Source of the DNA: Liolophura sinensis
Taxonomy: Eukaryota; Mollusca; Polyplacophora; Chitonida; Chitonidae
Reading direction: 5' to 3'
DNA: 64,000 nt
NCBI RefSeq assembly: GCF_032854445.1
Contig: NC_088306.1
Coordinates: 20,121,764 to 20,185,763, forward strand
The notes beneath the pieces are model-generated. The model was not told the DNA's origin. It worked only from the letters and a program-made list of their open reading frames with translations, and ran no database searches. The position numbers and the translations under genes were made by a program. Shown one piece after another: positions 49,966-62,000 of the stretch (the first letter of the stretch is position 1; each line of letters starts with the position of its first letter).

Positions 49966-50135
49966 TAACTGAATGGTGTTTTACGCTGGACTCAAGAATA
50001 TTTCACTTATACGACGGCGGCCAGCATTATGGTGGGAAGAAACCGGGTAGATCACAAGGGAAATCCACGACCATCCGCAAGTTGCTGGTAGACCTTCCCA
50101 CTTAGGACGGAGAGGAATTCAGCATTGTAAATGAT
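49966..50135 (-). mobile_element. SINE family A fragment
   Basis: Reverse tail and core ('tgttttacgctggactc', 'acgacggcggccagcatta', 'cacgaccatccgcaag'). Confidence 0.9.
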
Positions 50136-50424
50136 ATGGTTTGTAAAGCTCACCTTTACATCTAAACATTTGACTGCATCTACTTGAACTAATGAACAAT
50201 AATCTAAAAATGTATTAAGGAATGTATTTTCAGATACAGTTTTTATTGACACGTAATTCATTCTTGTTTTCTTTCACGTATTTTAAAGAAAAATAAATAC
50301 GTATATGTGCATATACCTTTAGCTATTATTTATTCATATTTATTCATTTACATAAACCATGTTTGCAAATTTTCGTTTTGTTCACAGAGAGGATAAGCAC
50401 ATGCTTGTTCAGAATTAGTCGACC

Positions 50425-51732
50425 ATGACACACGGGTGTGGCAGTGTCTCGAGTGCCGGGGCGTCATTCTCCGGATTCAGCGCTGGGACGTCAACGTCAT
50501 TCAACATTGCCGCGGCAACCAGCGTGCGACGCTCAGGCTCGTCCAGATCCCAGGCCAACACGGACGACGACTGCACAGAATGCTGTGCATGCACGTGCGT
50601 ACTTTGTTTCACGGGGTTGGGATATTTACTTTGCATCAAAAAGATGACGAAAACCAGCCGAATTCAGCTGGCCTGGTTTTGGATGATCGTCATGTCGGTC
50701 AGCCTGTCCTTGATCGTGGGATTGGGCATATACGGAGAGAAATCCTTCCCGGCTGCCTTCACAGATATGCGCATGCTCACGCAAGGTTTTTCCACGTTCA
50801 TGTGTAATTCAGTCAAACTGACGTCATCGCACCCCATGAGCGTCTATCTGATGCCAGAAGTACCTCAAATCGACACGTCCATTCGGGAAACTTACAATAT
50901 GAGTAGTAGTATGTATCTCTCAGGAGAATCGTATGAATACTGGGGGTTTTACCTTCTGCAAGGATCAAAGGTTACGGTGTACAGTTGCTCTAGTCGAACA
51001 GTGACTCTTTTGATCATTAAAAGCTTTGACAACCTGCAGACGTGGAAAAGGGACGATTCCTGTTCGGACTGTGTGATGAGCAGACAAGTTCTCAGCCTCA
51101 CCGGCAACTGCGTGTTCTTTGACTTCGATTACACTCGATACGACTTGGACGTTTTCGACTCGGACGACTACTACTTTGTCTATGTCACCAACGCCCTTTC
51201 TTCCCATGTGTCCGCAAGGTTGTACGTCAACCGAACCCTTTACAACGTCACTTCCGCCAAAGATCGCTGCAACTTTGGCTATACCTGTTTCTTTGAGCTG
51301 TCTTACTTGTCACCGGAAGTTGTCGTGTATCACATCGGTACAGGCGTAATAACAACGACCGTCGACATGAAGACACACTGCTTACCACAAGTCGGTCTCT
51401 ACATCGCCTTCTTTCTCCTACCGGAGTTAGCCATAGCCATTTTGTTGACGATCCTGATCAGAAAAAAATGTACAGATCCAGTTGACGTCACCATCAGGAG
51501 AGAACGTCGGAACGTGCAGCTGAGGAACGAAGGCCCACGAACACCGCTCTTGTCGCGCCGGGCTCCAGGATCTGGGGTCGTTTCCGGGCAGCCTCGGTCA
51601 AGGGCATCGCCTCTTTTGAACCCCTTAAGTGAGCAAACAGAACCCCCTCCAAAATACGAGGATGTTGAGCGACAGGGGCTAGGCCAGGGTCCACCTAGCT
51701 ACGAGGAATCCATTAAAGTTCATAATAAATAA
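50425..51732 (+). CDS. Two-pass membrane protein with PPxY motifs
   Basis: A 435-codon frame in one exon. An acceptor ('cgttttgttcacag') ends at 50387, so an intron probably lies in the 5' UTR. The start is the first ATG after it. A Ser/Gly-rich N-terminus leads to a Cys cluster (residues 50-70: DCTECCACTC). TM1 spans about 80-103 (LAWFWMIVMSVSLSLIVGLG), then an exterior or lumenal domain of about 215 residues with N-glycosylation sites and several Cys. TM2 spans about 322-345 (VGLYIAFFLLPELAIAILL). The basic cytoplasmic tail carries PPKY (408-411) and PPSY (423-426), which are WW-domain ligands of NEDD4-family ubiquitin ligases. The ectodomain (GESYEYWGFYLLQGSKV) faintly recalls the N-terminal part of APD-type membrane proteins; this is a memory match, not tested. 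Function unknown. Confidence 0.85.
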   Translation: MTHGCGSVSSAGASFSGFSAGTSTSFNIAAATSVRRSGSSRSQANTDDDCTECCACTCVLCFTGLGYLLCIKKMTKTSRIQLAWFWMIVMSVSLSLIVGLGIYGEKSFPAAFTDMRMLTQGFSTFMCNSVKLTSSHPMSVYLMPEVPQIDTSIRETYNMSSSMYLSGESYEYWGFYLLQGSKVTVYSCSSRTVTLLIIKSFDNLQTWKRDDSCSDCVMSRQVLSLTGNCVFFDFDYTRYDLDVFDSDDYYFVYVTNALSSHVSARLYVNRTLYNVTSAKDRCNFGYTCFFELSYLSPEVVVYHIGTGVITTTVDMKTHCLPQVGLYIAFFLLPELAIAILLTILIRKKCTDPVDVTIRRERRNVQLRNEGPRTPLLSRRAPGSGVVSGQPRSRASPLLNPLSEQTEPPPKYEDVERQGLGQGPPSYEESIKVHNK

Positions 51733-51978
51733 TAAGTACTGGTATTTATCATAGATAAATTTGAGCAACAAGCAAGCGAAAACCGGATGTCATCCTCAAA
51801 TAGTAATATCAGAAGAACGAAAAGGGACACGAACTTCGAATACATGCCAAATGGTGTGCATTACGGAACTTGCTTTGTCAAACATGTCAATTTTTCACAC
51901 TTTAAAATTTTATTTATTTACATGAGTTGTTTGTTTGTTTACTTGTTTGAAAGCCAGTACACGTTTTGTGCATATAAA

Positions 51979-52388
51979 TACACTCGAAAAATTAATCTGT
52001 TAATTTTAACAGAAAGTCTGTTGTCTGAGCGATGCTACAATGTATTCTGCTGTTGAATACAGCACACATATTCTATTAATTCAACATAAAATTCAACCTA
52101 TTCTGTTAATTCAGCCTCTCCGGCCGTACGTGGGAAAGTCTGTTAGTAACCTGCGGATGGTCGCCGGTTTCCTTCCATCATAATGCTGGCCGCCGTGGTA
52201 TAAGTGAAATGTTCTTGAGTACGGATAAAAAACACCAAATAAATAAATAAATCAATCAAATTGTAGTTATCTAACAGAATATTATGTTGAGTATAACAGA
52301 ATATTGTGTTATAATAACAGAATACATTCTAGCATCATTCAGACAACAGATATTCTGTTAAAATTAACAGATTAATTTTTTGAGTGTA
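51979..52388. mobile_element. MITE family E with SINE inserted
   Basis: Left end 'tacactcgaaaaattaatc', right end 'gattaattttttgagtgta', again with TA borders. Removing the SINE at about 52110-52258 leaves about 261 bp, the same length as the intact copy at 48567. Confidence 0.9.
52110..52258 (+). mobile_element. 5'-truncated SINE family A copy nested in MITE E
   Basis: It starts inside the SINE at 'ctctccggccgtacgtgg' and ends with the tail and an AAATAAATAAATC run. 5' truncation is typical of LINE-driven insertion. Confidence 0.9.
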
Positions 52389-52763
52389 GCGTATTATGAG
52401 CATTCTAATTAAATGCGTAGACTAGGATATCTGTGCGTACACGATATACATATGAAGCGGACAGGCCCAGGTATCTATATGTGGGTATCCTGTCTATTGT
52501 TAAACTCAAGTAAGTTTATTATAGCCTCCACACTGACTCGGCCATTGATCCAGAGACATTCTCTCTACCCAGCTGATTGATTGATTGGTGTTTAACGCCG
52601 TGTTCAAGGATTCTCCGAATGAGTTTATAGGCCATACAGAGGACAGACATTTTCGACAAACCACAAGAGTGTGAATATCTGCAGCTGACCTAGCGAATGC
52701 TGGATGCGTATTTTTATTTCACGGCTTTGCACAGGAATAGCGCTTCTAAAAACAGTTGGAGCT

Positions 52764-52865
52764 CTAGATCTGAGATCTGCTTCATTCTTCTCAGCTTAGA
52801 TTTCAGAAATACTATTAATGTGGAAGCTAAGCTGGAAACATGGCAAACCGATCTCAGAGCTATGG
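52764..52865. mobile_element. Fold-back element, family D, copy 2
   Basis: 'gagctctagatctgagatct' and 'gcaaaccgatctcagagct' form the ends; the inner blocks 'cttctcagctta' and 'taagctggaaacatgg' are also inverted. Opposite orientation to the copy at 20385. Confidence 0.75.
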
Positions 52866-52979
52866 GAGTTCATGAGTTAAATGGGAAGCATTAGCTTTAT
52901 TTGTTGGATGTTCAACGTGACACCAAGTAAAATTCTAACAGGAATTCCACATTCCAAAAATTAGGAGAGTCTAGCCTTA

Positions 52980-53108
52980 GGTCTTTCGTTCATCTGTCCG
53001 TCTGACCATCAGTCCTTCCGTTCATCTATCCGTCTGGCCATCAGGTCCTTCCGTTCATCTGGCCGTCTCGCCATCAGTCCTTCCGTCCATCAGTCTGTCT
53101 GCCATCCA
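52980..53108. repeat. About 31-bp minisatellite, 4 copies
   Basis: Units of 'ccttccgttcatctgtccg' plus 'tctggccatcag', with small length changes. Confidence 0.85.
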
Positions 53109-53424
53109 CCCTTGTGAAGCTGGGTCAAATGTTTCGCTACAAAGTACCTCAAATTACTGTGCTCCCTTTTATTGATTTGTTCACTGAATGATTGGGTGAA
53201 AGTTGTACAGGGTATCTTTGCATGAAAAACTGCATACAAACCAGGGCATGTGGCTGTTGACGACATTACATAATAACAAGGCAACATACGCATGGTGTAA
53301 AACTCCGCATACCATTTTTAAACAATTCCGTTCTAAGACTCAATTACTATACTTGGGTCTTATAGCAAAATTTAAATATAATATAACTCCAGTGAGTATA
53401 TGGTTTTGTTCTCAGTGTAATGTA

Positions 53425-53885
53425 CATCCACTAACAACTGTGGACACACATCAGCAATGTGTTTGCTTGTCGTAATGTACATTCACTAACAACTCTGAAC
53501 ACACACTGGTAATTCGTCTGCTGTCGTCATCTACGTCCACTAACAACTGTGGACACACAATGACAATCTGTCTGCTTGTCGTAATGTACATCCACTAACA
53601 ACTGTGGACACACATAAGCAATGTCTGCTTGTCGTAATCTACATCCACTAACAGCTGTGGACACACATAAGCAATGTCTGCTTGTCGCAATCTACATCCA
53701 CTAACAAATGTGGACACACATCGGCAATGTGTCGGCTTGTCGTAATCTACATCCACTAACACCAGAGGAAATTTACAGCCACTGACAGCTGAGGACACAC
53801 ATCGGCAATGTGTCTGCTTGTCGTTATCTACATCCACTAACAACTGTGGACACACATCAGCAATGTGTCTGCGTATCGCAACCTT
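53425..53885. repeat. 52-57 bp minisatellite, about 8 copies
   Basis: Units contain 'cactaacaactgtggacaca', 'catcagcaatgtgtctgc' and 'ttgtcgtaat'. A middle unit near 53765 is rearranged. Confidence 0.93.
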
Positions 53886-53889
53886 CTTC

Positions 53890-54150
53890 CAATAATCTCT
53901 GTGGGCGAGATGGTTAGGGTGTCATCGGGGCACAATGATCCAGGAGCCTCTCACCAATGCGGTTGCTGTGAGTCCGGCTCATATTGGCTTCCACTCCGGC
54001 CGTAAATTTTCTAGCAACCTGTGGATGGACGTGGGTTTTCTCCGTGATCTGCCCGGTTCCCTCCCACCATCCTGGCCACCATCGTGTAAGTCAAATATTT
54101 TTCAGGATGGCATACTACGCCAATCAAATAAATAAATAAATCAAATAACC
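53890..54150 (+). mobile_element. SINE family A, near full length
   Basis: The tRNA-like A region 'gtgggcgagatggttagg', B region 'gctgtgagtccgg', core and tail ending AATAAATAAATAAATC are all present, with a small deletion around the B box. It abuts the minisatellite on its left. Confidence 0.9.
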
Positions 54151-54269
54151 ATTCTGAGACAATGAGCATGACAAATAAAACGATCGTAAAGTCCAGCACA
54201 TGCGCTGTACGGAATATCACGTGGGATAAATAAAAGCACCTAGAAATTTATGCCTATGCTACAACCTAG

Positions 54270-54542
54270 GACCTTAAAAGAAAAAGTTGTAACTCTTTGC
54301 TTAGCCTTCAGCATGAAAGGGATAGTGCAACGACTGGTTGACCCCTATCAATATAATGGTTCGGGCGGGCAGCTTATTTGCCTTTGATAAGTTGTCTCAG
54401 TGAAGCAGCGCTAGATAAAATAGCGGTGGAAATCCGTCCTGCAACAAGGAAGCACATTACATGCACTCTAAGGAATCCTTCGTCGTCATATGACTGAGAA
54501 ATTGTTAAGTAGGACGTTAAACCCCAAGCACTCACTCACTCG
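54270..54542 (+). mobile_element. SINE family B, best copy
   Basis: It runs from 'accttaaaagaaaaag' to 'aaaccccaagcactcact'. Internal blocks match 21152-21382. A tail fragment of the same family ('accccaagcactcactcact') is present near 32412. Confidence 0.85.
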
Positions 54543-54879
54543 TTTTTTTCATGTGACTAAGAATACATATGAACATGAACTAATGAACATGAATTCTTGC
54601 ACATGAACTGAGTTTCCGACTATGTTTGAGCTCAGGTAAATCATAAATGCCATAACATTGCCATCACCAACTTTGCTGAATTGTATTTTTCTGCAAAGTG
54701 CTTGTTCGTACCACGATAAAGAAATCTCGGTCACTAGAACCACCAGGAGATTGCATCAATCAATTGTATTGTATCAAAATCATTGAATGAATCGCATGGA
54801 ATAAAACTGTAACGGTGAATAATTAAGACAATGAACAACACTGTAATCATGATATAGCATTGGAACTGGGAATAACATT

Positions 54880-54955
54880 GTAACCTTGACTGTCGTATTG
54901 TAACTATGAATAACATTGTAACTATGAATAACATTGTAACTTTGAATGACACATT
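54880..54955. repeat. 18-bp tandem repeat
   Basis: About four copies of 'attgtaactatgaataac' with drift. Confidence 0.85.
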
Positions 54956-54959
54956 CTAT

Positions 54960-57178
54960 GTATGTATGAATGGGGTTTTACGTGGTAGTAGGATTCAGCT
55001 GGTGGACTAAGCATCTCCGAGGACTGGTCCCGTTGCATTGTTTAATGTGATTGTATGTTAAATATGGCGACAGCACAACATTTTGAGTAACTCTAGACCA
55101 GTGACGTCTAAAATATTGCAATTAACATCACTGCAATTTTTTATTACCTAACTGTGCTTACGTCATGGTACTAGCGGGCGTGTAATTTGCGGGCGTGTAA
55201 TTTGCTACTTTTTAAGCATCTTCGTGAACAGAATAAAACCCTGACTGGGGCAAATTGACAAGGGGCTGTAGTTCACCAATTACGTGTGACCATTTGCCAG
55301 CTATCACATTGCCGAAGTTGCTCTGGTTTTACTCTCTGTGCTGTACGTCTTTAATTATATTAACAATTTTTCAGCCGTGTGACGAGGAGTCATTAAGTGT
55401 GTGTACTTATACTGTGTTTTCCCCCGTGCCTCCACAGTGCTTTTGCCACTGAAGACATTAGGCATGACACCCCACTAAATTACATTATACTGACACCTGG
55501 CCAACCACTCCTGTTTCTTTGCTCTAAGCACTCATGCAGTGCTAAGCATGATGATGTCATATTCGGGGCTGGCGCAGAAAATATTTTCAGAATATCTGTA
55601 AGCTCAATCAAAAAATTGCTGAAACCAACTAGAAATTTGATGAATCAACGAAATTTCTGCCAAACTTCAACGCCTCATAGCACTGGAAGGCGAGGATTTT
55701 GAGGAAGAACTGTTCTTTTCCGAAGCATTCAAAAGCGAAAAAGAGCGACTCAGGGCCTTTTGCATTTTGACTAAAACTGAGTGTGTTTTTACTAGTGTTC
55801 TCACTGTCGTCACTTCTCTGGTTTTACTCTCTATAAGCTGTAAGTCTTATTTGACACTGCTCACTCTGAAACATCCGGTTTCCGGTGGAAACCCACGACT
55901 ACGTTGTGCAAACGGGATGGATGTATGCGTTTTCAGTCATTCAGGGGCCATTTTACCACCCTCGCGTCTGTAAGAGACGTCTCAGATGACCTACATTTAT
56001 CAAGTGTCTTTACATTTAACCCAGCGCTCTGAGAAATTAAAAATATGTACACAGATTCTTTATAGCAAAACAATGTACAAACCACAATCTGAGTTTTTTC
56101 CTCATTAATTTTTTACGTACATGTAACTATGACTGTGGTCACGACAGGCTTATTATCTGAGCAAGTCGGATTGCCTGGTATAAACCACAGCCCTTTAACT
56201 GGCAAAAGTTCTGACTCAAAATCACAACCGAGGCTGAATTCCAGCAAGCGAAGACCTTGACGAGAACCCTGCTTCACGGATACCAGTGTCATAAATCGGA
56301 GCTTCAATGTCGTCCACACTGGGTTCCAATTGATCCATTTCGAAAATGACGTTGAGCGGAGTCGCAAGCTTATAATTACAAATTTTCAAGATTATACAGA
56401 TTCTAAGGCCCCAGCGCATGCCGAATCGGGCATGAACTACGGCCTGTTGTCTTTAAGCCTCGCAGATCATCTCATATTTCAGCCACCGCATTGCGGGCTG
56501 AGGGCGGATGAGGGTGGTGGGGGTGGTGGGTGCCGCTGTACTTCATGATCAAGCAGGTTAGATTGGTGGCTGTCATTTAGAAAGGAGTGACAGCAGTATC
56601 GTTATTTGGGATTTACATCATCCAGGTATAGCACAGATTCTAGCTTGATGGCTGAATGATCGAAACAGTTGACATGTATTTCTGATTACGTGTCAGACGG
56701 ACTCGGAGGTCACTGGTTCGAAAACCGGGTTCGTCTGAATCAATTTTCGCAAAGTGTAAATCCCACAATAACGACAATATATGTTCCCTAAAAACCAGCT
56801 CGTCTAGAAAACGGGAAAATGGGAAAATGAAATGAACATGTATACCACGCTGTTATGGCTACATGTGCCTTGGTTTCAGCAGGACTGAAAAACCCCCAAA
56901 TAACAATGCTTAACGCATTTATTTTTTTCATTCAATATACATGTTTTATTTCACTTCACATGCACGTAACACATTTCAATAAGTAGTCATGGCTGAAGTA
57001 AATCATCAACAGATTGTTTGTTAGCATGTTTGCAAATAGAATTATTATTATTGCTTCCACAAAGTGAGAGCTGTTAAATAAACTTGGCTACGAATTGAGA
57101 CCACACCAGTTAGAACTAGCTGAACGGAAGTTAATAGTCACCCATGGGAATACTATTACTGTACACGTCTTGATATAT
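54960..57178. other. Gene-free stretch with possible retroelement remains
   Basis: 'tctctggttttactctct' occurs at about 55320 and 55815 in the same orientation, with similar following bases. The sequence between includes 'gaataaaaccctgactgg' and an open run of about 110 codons (55644-55973) without a start. This might be an LTR-type remnant. A GT-rich tract near 56510 is low-complexity. No gene was recognised. Confidence 0.3.
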
Positions 57179-57179
57179 T

Positions 57180-57405
57180 TGGTCCAAGGACCGATTCCAT
57201 CAAGACATTTTTAAAATTTAAAATACGATCTTTAACCTCATTTTTTCGGTTTTATAATGTACAATTTTGTCCACCTCACCAGTTTTATCTCTTGCCACAT
57301 GTATCCAAATTTCAACTTTCAGTACCAAAAACTGAGCGTTGTGGAAAGATTTAAAATTTCGACTTAAAGCCAGAAATGGGTTTGTGGAATCGGTCCCTGG
57401 TTCAT
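57180..57405. mobile_element. MITE with 19-bp terminal inverted repeats
   Basis: The left end 'ggtccaaggaccgattcca' and right end 'tggaatcggtccctggttc' are inverted with two mismatches. The interior is AT-rich and noncoding. Confidence 0.8.
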
Positions 57406-59070
57406 TAACAATAGGGATCAGTGTGAATGTTAACCAAACATATCACACCTTGCCAAGAATACCTTATGTAATACGAAATGACACCAATACACACACCTAC
57501 ATGGATATGTACTACATTGTATGAAAAATTGTTTTCCAAAAAAACATGAGCAAAATGTTTTTAAAGACACCTACAACCAATATTTTTTTCAATTACACAC
57601 ACTTGTATTTTCAGCCAACAATCACCTTTTGTTCTCGTGTGTTTTAGAGCTTAAAAACTAGGACTTCAGTGAAGGGACAGATGCATACATGAAATGTACT
57701 AAATACAGGAGAGAAATGACAAAAAGCTACTTGCTATAGTATAGAGAACATCAGCAGAACACCTTATACTAGTACTGGTCATATGGTGTATCCTGTAACA
57801 AATCCATCAAACAAGTAGGGAAGGTGTAGGAATGGCACATGACTTGTGTAAATAAACAAACAAAAACAAACAAGAAAATAGAAAAACACTGTGCAATACA
57901 TTAATCATACCCCTCAGCTCTAAGCACAGTAGCATGAGAAAGTGCGTCTACAAGTTAATTAAGACACAAGCCCAAAAACCTTGAAAAAAATATTCAAGGT
58001 CACTGAAACAATCACAGGGTAGTTCCCAATGACTTGGTGCGTATATGGGATCAACATGTTTACACTAAAAGGTTCAAGAGATATCATGTCACAAAATCTA
58101 CATCTGTAAGTTTGAACTACAAAAGAAGGAATCTCTGGAGTATCATCTATAATTTCATTTAACTTTTTATCCGCTCGATTTCGTACTTGTTGCGTCTATT
58201 GACGAGGACCTAAGGAAGTGCAGCGCTGAGTATTGATAAAATATGCACACGGAAACTAGACAATGATGAAGTTATAAATATTTTCAGTGGATACTGCCTT
58301 CAAAATTCTGGGTCTGTAGGAAAAAATGATAGGGTGACAGTAAAATTGTTTCTGAGGTAATACTTCATAACTATAAAAGAACCCTTGCGCACAAACTGCG
58401 TAGGCAAATTCACTAATGATGAGCTCACAAAGTTTTTTGAGGCAAAGCACAATCCTTGACTTCATAAAGAAAGGAATCTCCATCCATGTCCCTCATGCCC
58501 ATTTTCTCCATGACCATTCACCCAATCAACTTCACACTGCCGGGTATATCTTGGTGTAGGGGAAATGTGAACACTCCAAATTGATACACACTGGAGAGTC
58601 CTATCCCGAGACCTGTGGTGACGAGAGGGAATGTTCACATTTACCCTCCGCCAAGGTCAACCTTCTTGTGCATTGCGGAAAACTCAAGTAAGTGCAGTGT
58701 CAAGTATTTGAAACATTGTGTATGCAAATTAGGCAATAATGAGGTCATGCATACTTCCTTAGCATGACATTTACACCCTGCGAAAGGTCTGAATTATTTT
58801 CAATGGTCACTGCATCATTACAACTTTCTTGTGATACAAGTTCTTGCTTTTTAAACCGGCTATAAGCGTAAAGGGAACAGAGTGTTTACGAAGACAGACG
58901 AAGCTAAAGGAACAGACGTATAGTTGGACTGACACCAACACCTGAAACAATACCTCAGGCCAATGTCGACCAAGGGGTAAAATAGGTAACATCCATGCTG
59001 ACTACACGTAATACGGTTTTCACAGCCCTTGCAAAGCCCGACATCACGACGTACCTAGAGATTGGACTAT
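57406..59070. other. 3' flank of the MBLAC1-like gene
   Basis: AT-rich and without exons. A short inverted pair, 'gggaaatgtgaaca' (58559) and 'tgttcacatttacc' (58632), is present. Confidence 0.4.
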
Positions 59071-59074
59071 CACA

Positions 59075-62000
59075 TTAGTCCACCTCGAACACGTTGTAGG
59101 CAACAGTTTCTGTAAAATTCGAGCCCCACGTGTGAGTGAACTCCTCATAGATCAACACAGAGCGCGGTTGACTTTTGAAGGATTCTGGCACCTTGAACAT
59201 TCCACCGTGGCCCGGTACAATGTGGTCCGCCTTCTTCAAGACGCGGAGACGAGAACTCTGCTGGAGCTCGGGATTCTCGCTGTTCTGCTGCCACAAGTGT
59301 GGGTTTTCCAGGTCATCCTCACACTCAAACAGGTCCCCTATATCATAGACAAGTATGTTTGATAATTTATTTACTTATTTAATTGATTGGCACTTTATGC
59401 CGCACTCAAGAATATTTCACTTAAACGACGCCAGCCAACTTTATGGTGGAGCAAACCGGGGAAAACCCACGACCATTCACAGGTTCCTCTGAGACCTTCC
59501 CCCGTACGGCCGGAGAGGAAGCCAACATGAGCTGGATTTGAACTCATCGCGACACCACTGGTGAGAGCCTAAAGGATCCATTGGGCCGCGCCGGCATGCT
59601 AACCACCTCGGCCCTATATTTTTGTTAGATCTCGGCGTCAAAACAGACATGCGTATACCAGTCGTCAACAAAAATGGACCTCAAGGTCAATAATCGCAAT
59701 GCCAATTCCAAACACAATGTTCAACTCGAAGTAAACATATGAAACACAATATTATGACAGATAAACAAAGACCTCATTTGTCTCATGAAGTAGTCCCCTG
59801 AAAGTATATCTTTGACGTGAATCTCTTTTCCACAGGAATGAACTTCTGATTTAGATCATAAAACCATATTCAATTTAAGTTTTAAGCTTCAATAACACAA
59901 TCCATAGCTATGTAAAGGCAGACCTACCGGCGATCACGACCGTCCCGTGGGAGGTATTCCTGACGATGACCGACACGTCAGCACCTGTGTGACCAGGCGT
60001 GGGAAAGACCTCTACGTTTTCATCAATCTCATACGGGATGCCCTAAACGAGTGGCAAGGGGTTAGGGGAAATGTGGCAAGAGGTTGGAGGAAAGGAGAGA
60101 GAGATGGAGATGTATTAATTTAACATTAATTTAAACTTTGAATTCAAACTTTTCCGAATGTTGACATGCAATGTGCTTTTGATATTTTCTCACATAAAAT
60201 GATCTTGTTTATGACAGCATGTTTTTTTTTGTGTTACTTCACCCCCTTGAGACATAGAAAATAGCGATTGTTCATCGCCAAAAGGGCATTGGAGTAGACT
60301 ATAGCGGAAGACAAACTGTTTCACATGTCGATGTGTTTCTGACATTCTTTCCCCCCAATACAATACAGAATAGCTGCGAAAAACTTTTCTCTATTCAAAG
60401 ACATATTATTCCGTGTTGTATTCTGTAGTACAGCTTTATAATACACCATCACGAATGCGGTCCGTACCATATGAAACCACAGCATATCATGCAACCAACT
60501 ATCAGAATGTGACGAGAGCTGGATTGCGAACAGAAAACCTTTTCACTCAGCTGTGGGTAATTGGATTCGACCGATGGCTTCTTTGACATGGTACATGCTA
60601 CACAGCTGTCACTTTTCGTCAAGAGTCAAGAATGTTTCGCTTACAGGTTTATGGGTGGAGGAAGCCGAGTTAAGAGGGGGGCATGGCAATGGAACAAATA
60701 TACTCAAAACTATATACGCATGAAGCTAATTTGAACTGTTTTCTATTGCATTCATTATTATTGTGGTTTCAAATTCCACCAGATTTTCACATTTAACGCA
60801 ATAATCCTGGAGCGATGGCAGCGTTAAAACAGAATAGTCGGTAATCACAGTTCACGGTCTTCCTGATGCTGACGGTGGACACACCAAGCACTTTGTCCTA
60901 ACGCTGCCATACCTCCTGGATTGTCCTAAAATGTGAAAATCTGGTGTAAATTGAAGCCACAGTCGTTAATGAATACTCACCTTAATGTTGAGTTAACACT
61001 CTGTTTAATACTAAGAGTAAACAATATAAAATTGCTTTTGTGCGTTTATATTTTTGTTAAGTATACATGTACCCGGCAAAAAACTTCCCGACGCAAACCT
61101 ACAGACCACCCATGTGGTAAGCTTTGTGGTAACGTATGTACATGTATCGGATCCAAATTATCTCCGAAGTGTTTTGGTAAATCACACAAAGGTATACTGA
61201 CCCACATGCCATTATTTTTGTGTTTAAAGATTGATAAAAAAAAAAACAGGCGTATTAGAATTTATGCTTCAGTAATATCAAGCAGAATATCATGTCAACA
61301 TGCATATTATTCCACACTCACAAGCACGTGCCACGCAAACAAAGCAGTCCCGAGCTAGGCAATTTATATTCTCCTTCTACTGTATACAGTAAAAGTTTAG
61401 AAATAATGTGTACGAGAACAAACGACAAGCTCCGTTGTACAATGTGCTCTTATCTTATTGCATGCTTGGGACTGACTTGCTTCAGAGGCACGTTGTCTTT
61501 CGCAAAATCGAAGAACCATCGGTAAATAAAATGCTTTCATGAAAAATCAAACAAGCAAATAGTGTGAACACACCCATGATATCTTATTATATTTAATAAA
61601 AATTATGAGAAAAACAGATGATGAAACTCTACCTTTTTCCAAATTAGAACAATCTGTTGTTTTCCTTCGGTCGACCTTACAGCAATATTCATAATTTAAA
61701 AGGATGTCCCTCTTAATCCCTTATTATTCGTTTCCAGTTTTAAAAAAAATGTATTAAACGAGATTCAACCTTCAGTCTCAATAGGATTCCACATACTTTA
61801 GCTACATTTTCAGACAATCTATACGTACTTATAAATATAAAAAGGATATTTTCTTTAGTTTCCCTTTGCACTGGAGATCCAAAATGGCTCCATTTTCACA
61901 ATGTCCATATGGTATTAATTTTCAAATATTTCCACCATTACAAAAAAACACTACACAAAGATGAATACTCCAGGCCGTTATGCTTAAAAAAAAGTATGAA

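Noticed and set aside
56113-56419. Minus-strand frames of 65 and 84 codons that look mildly coding
   Set aside because: Two frames overlap with equal plausibility, no motif was recognised, and the splice sites are weak.
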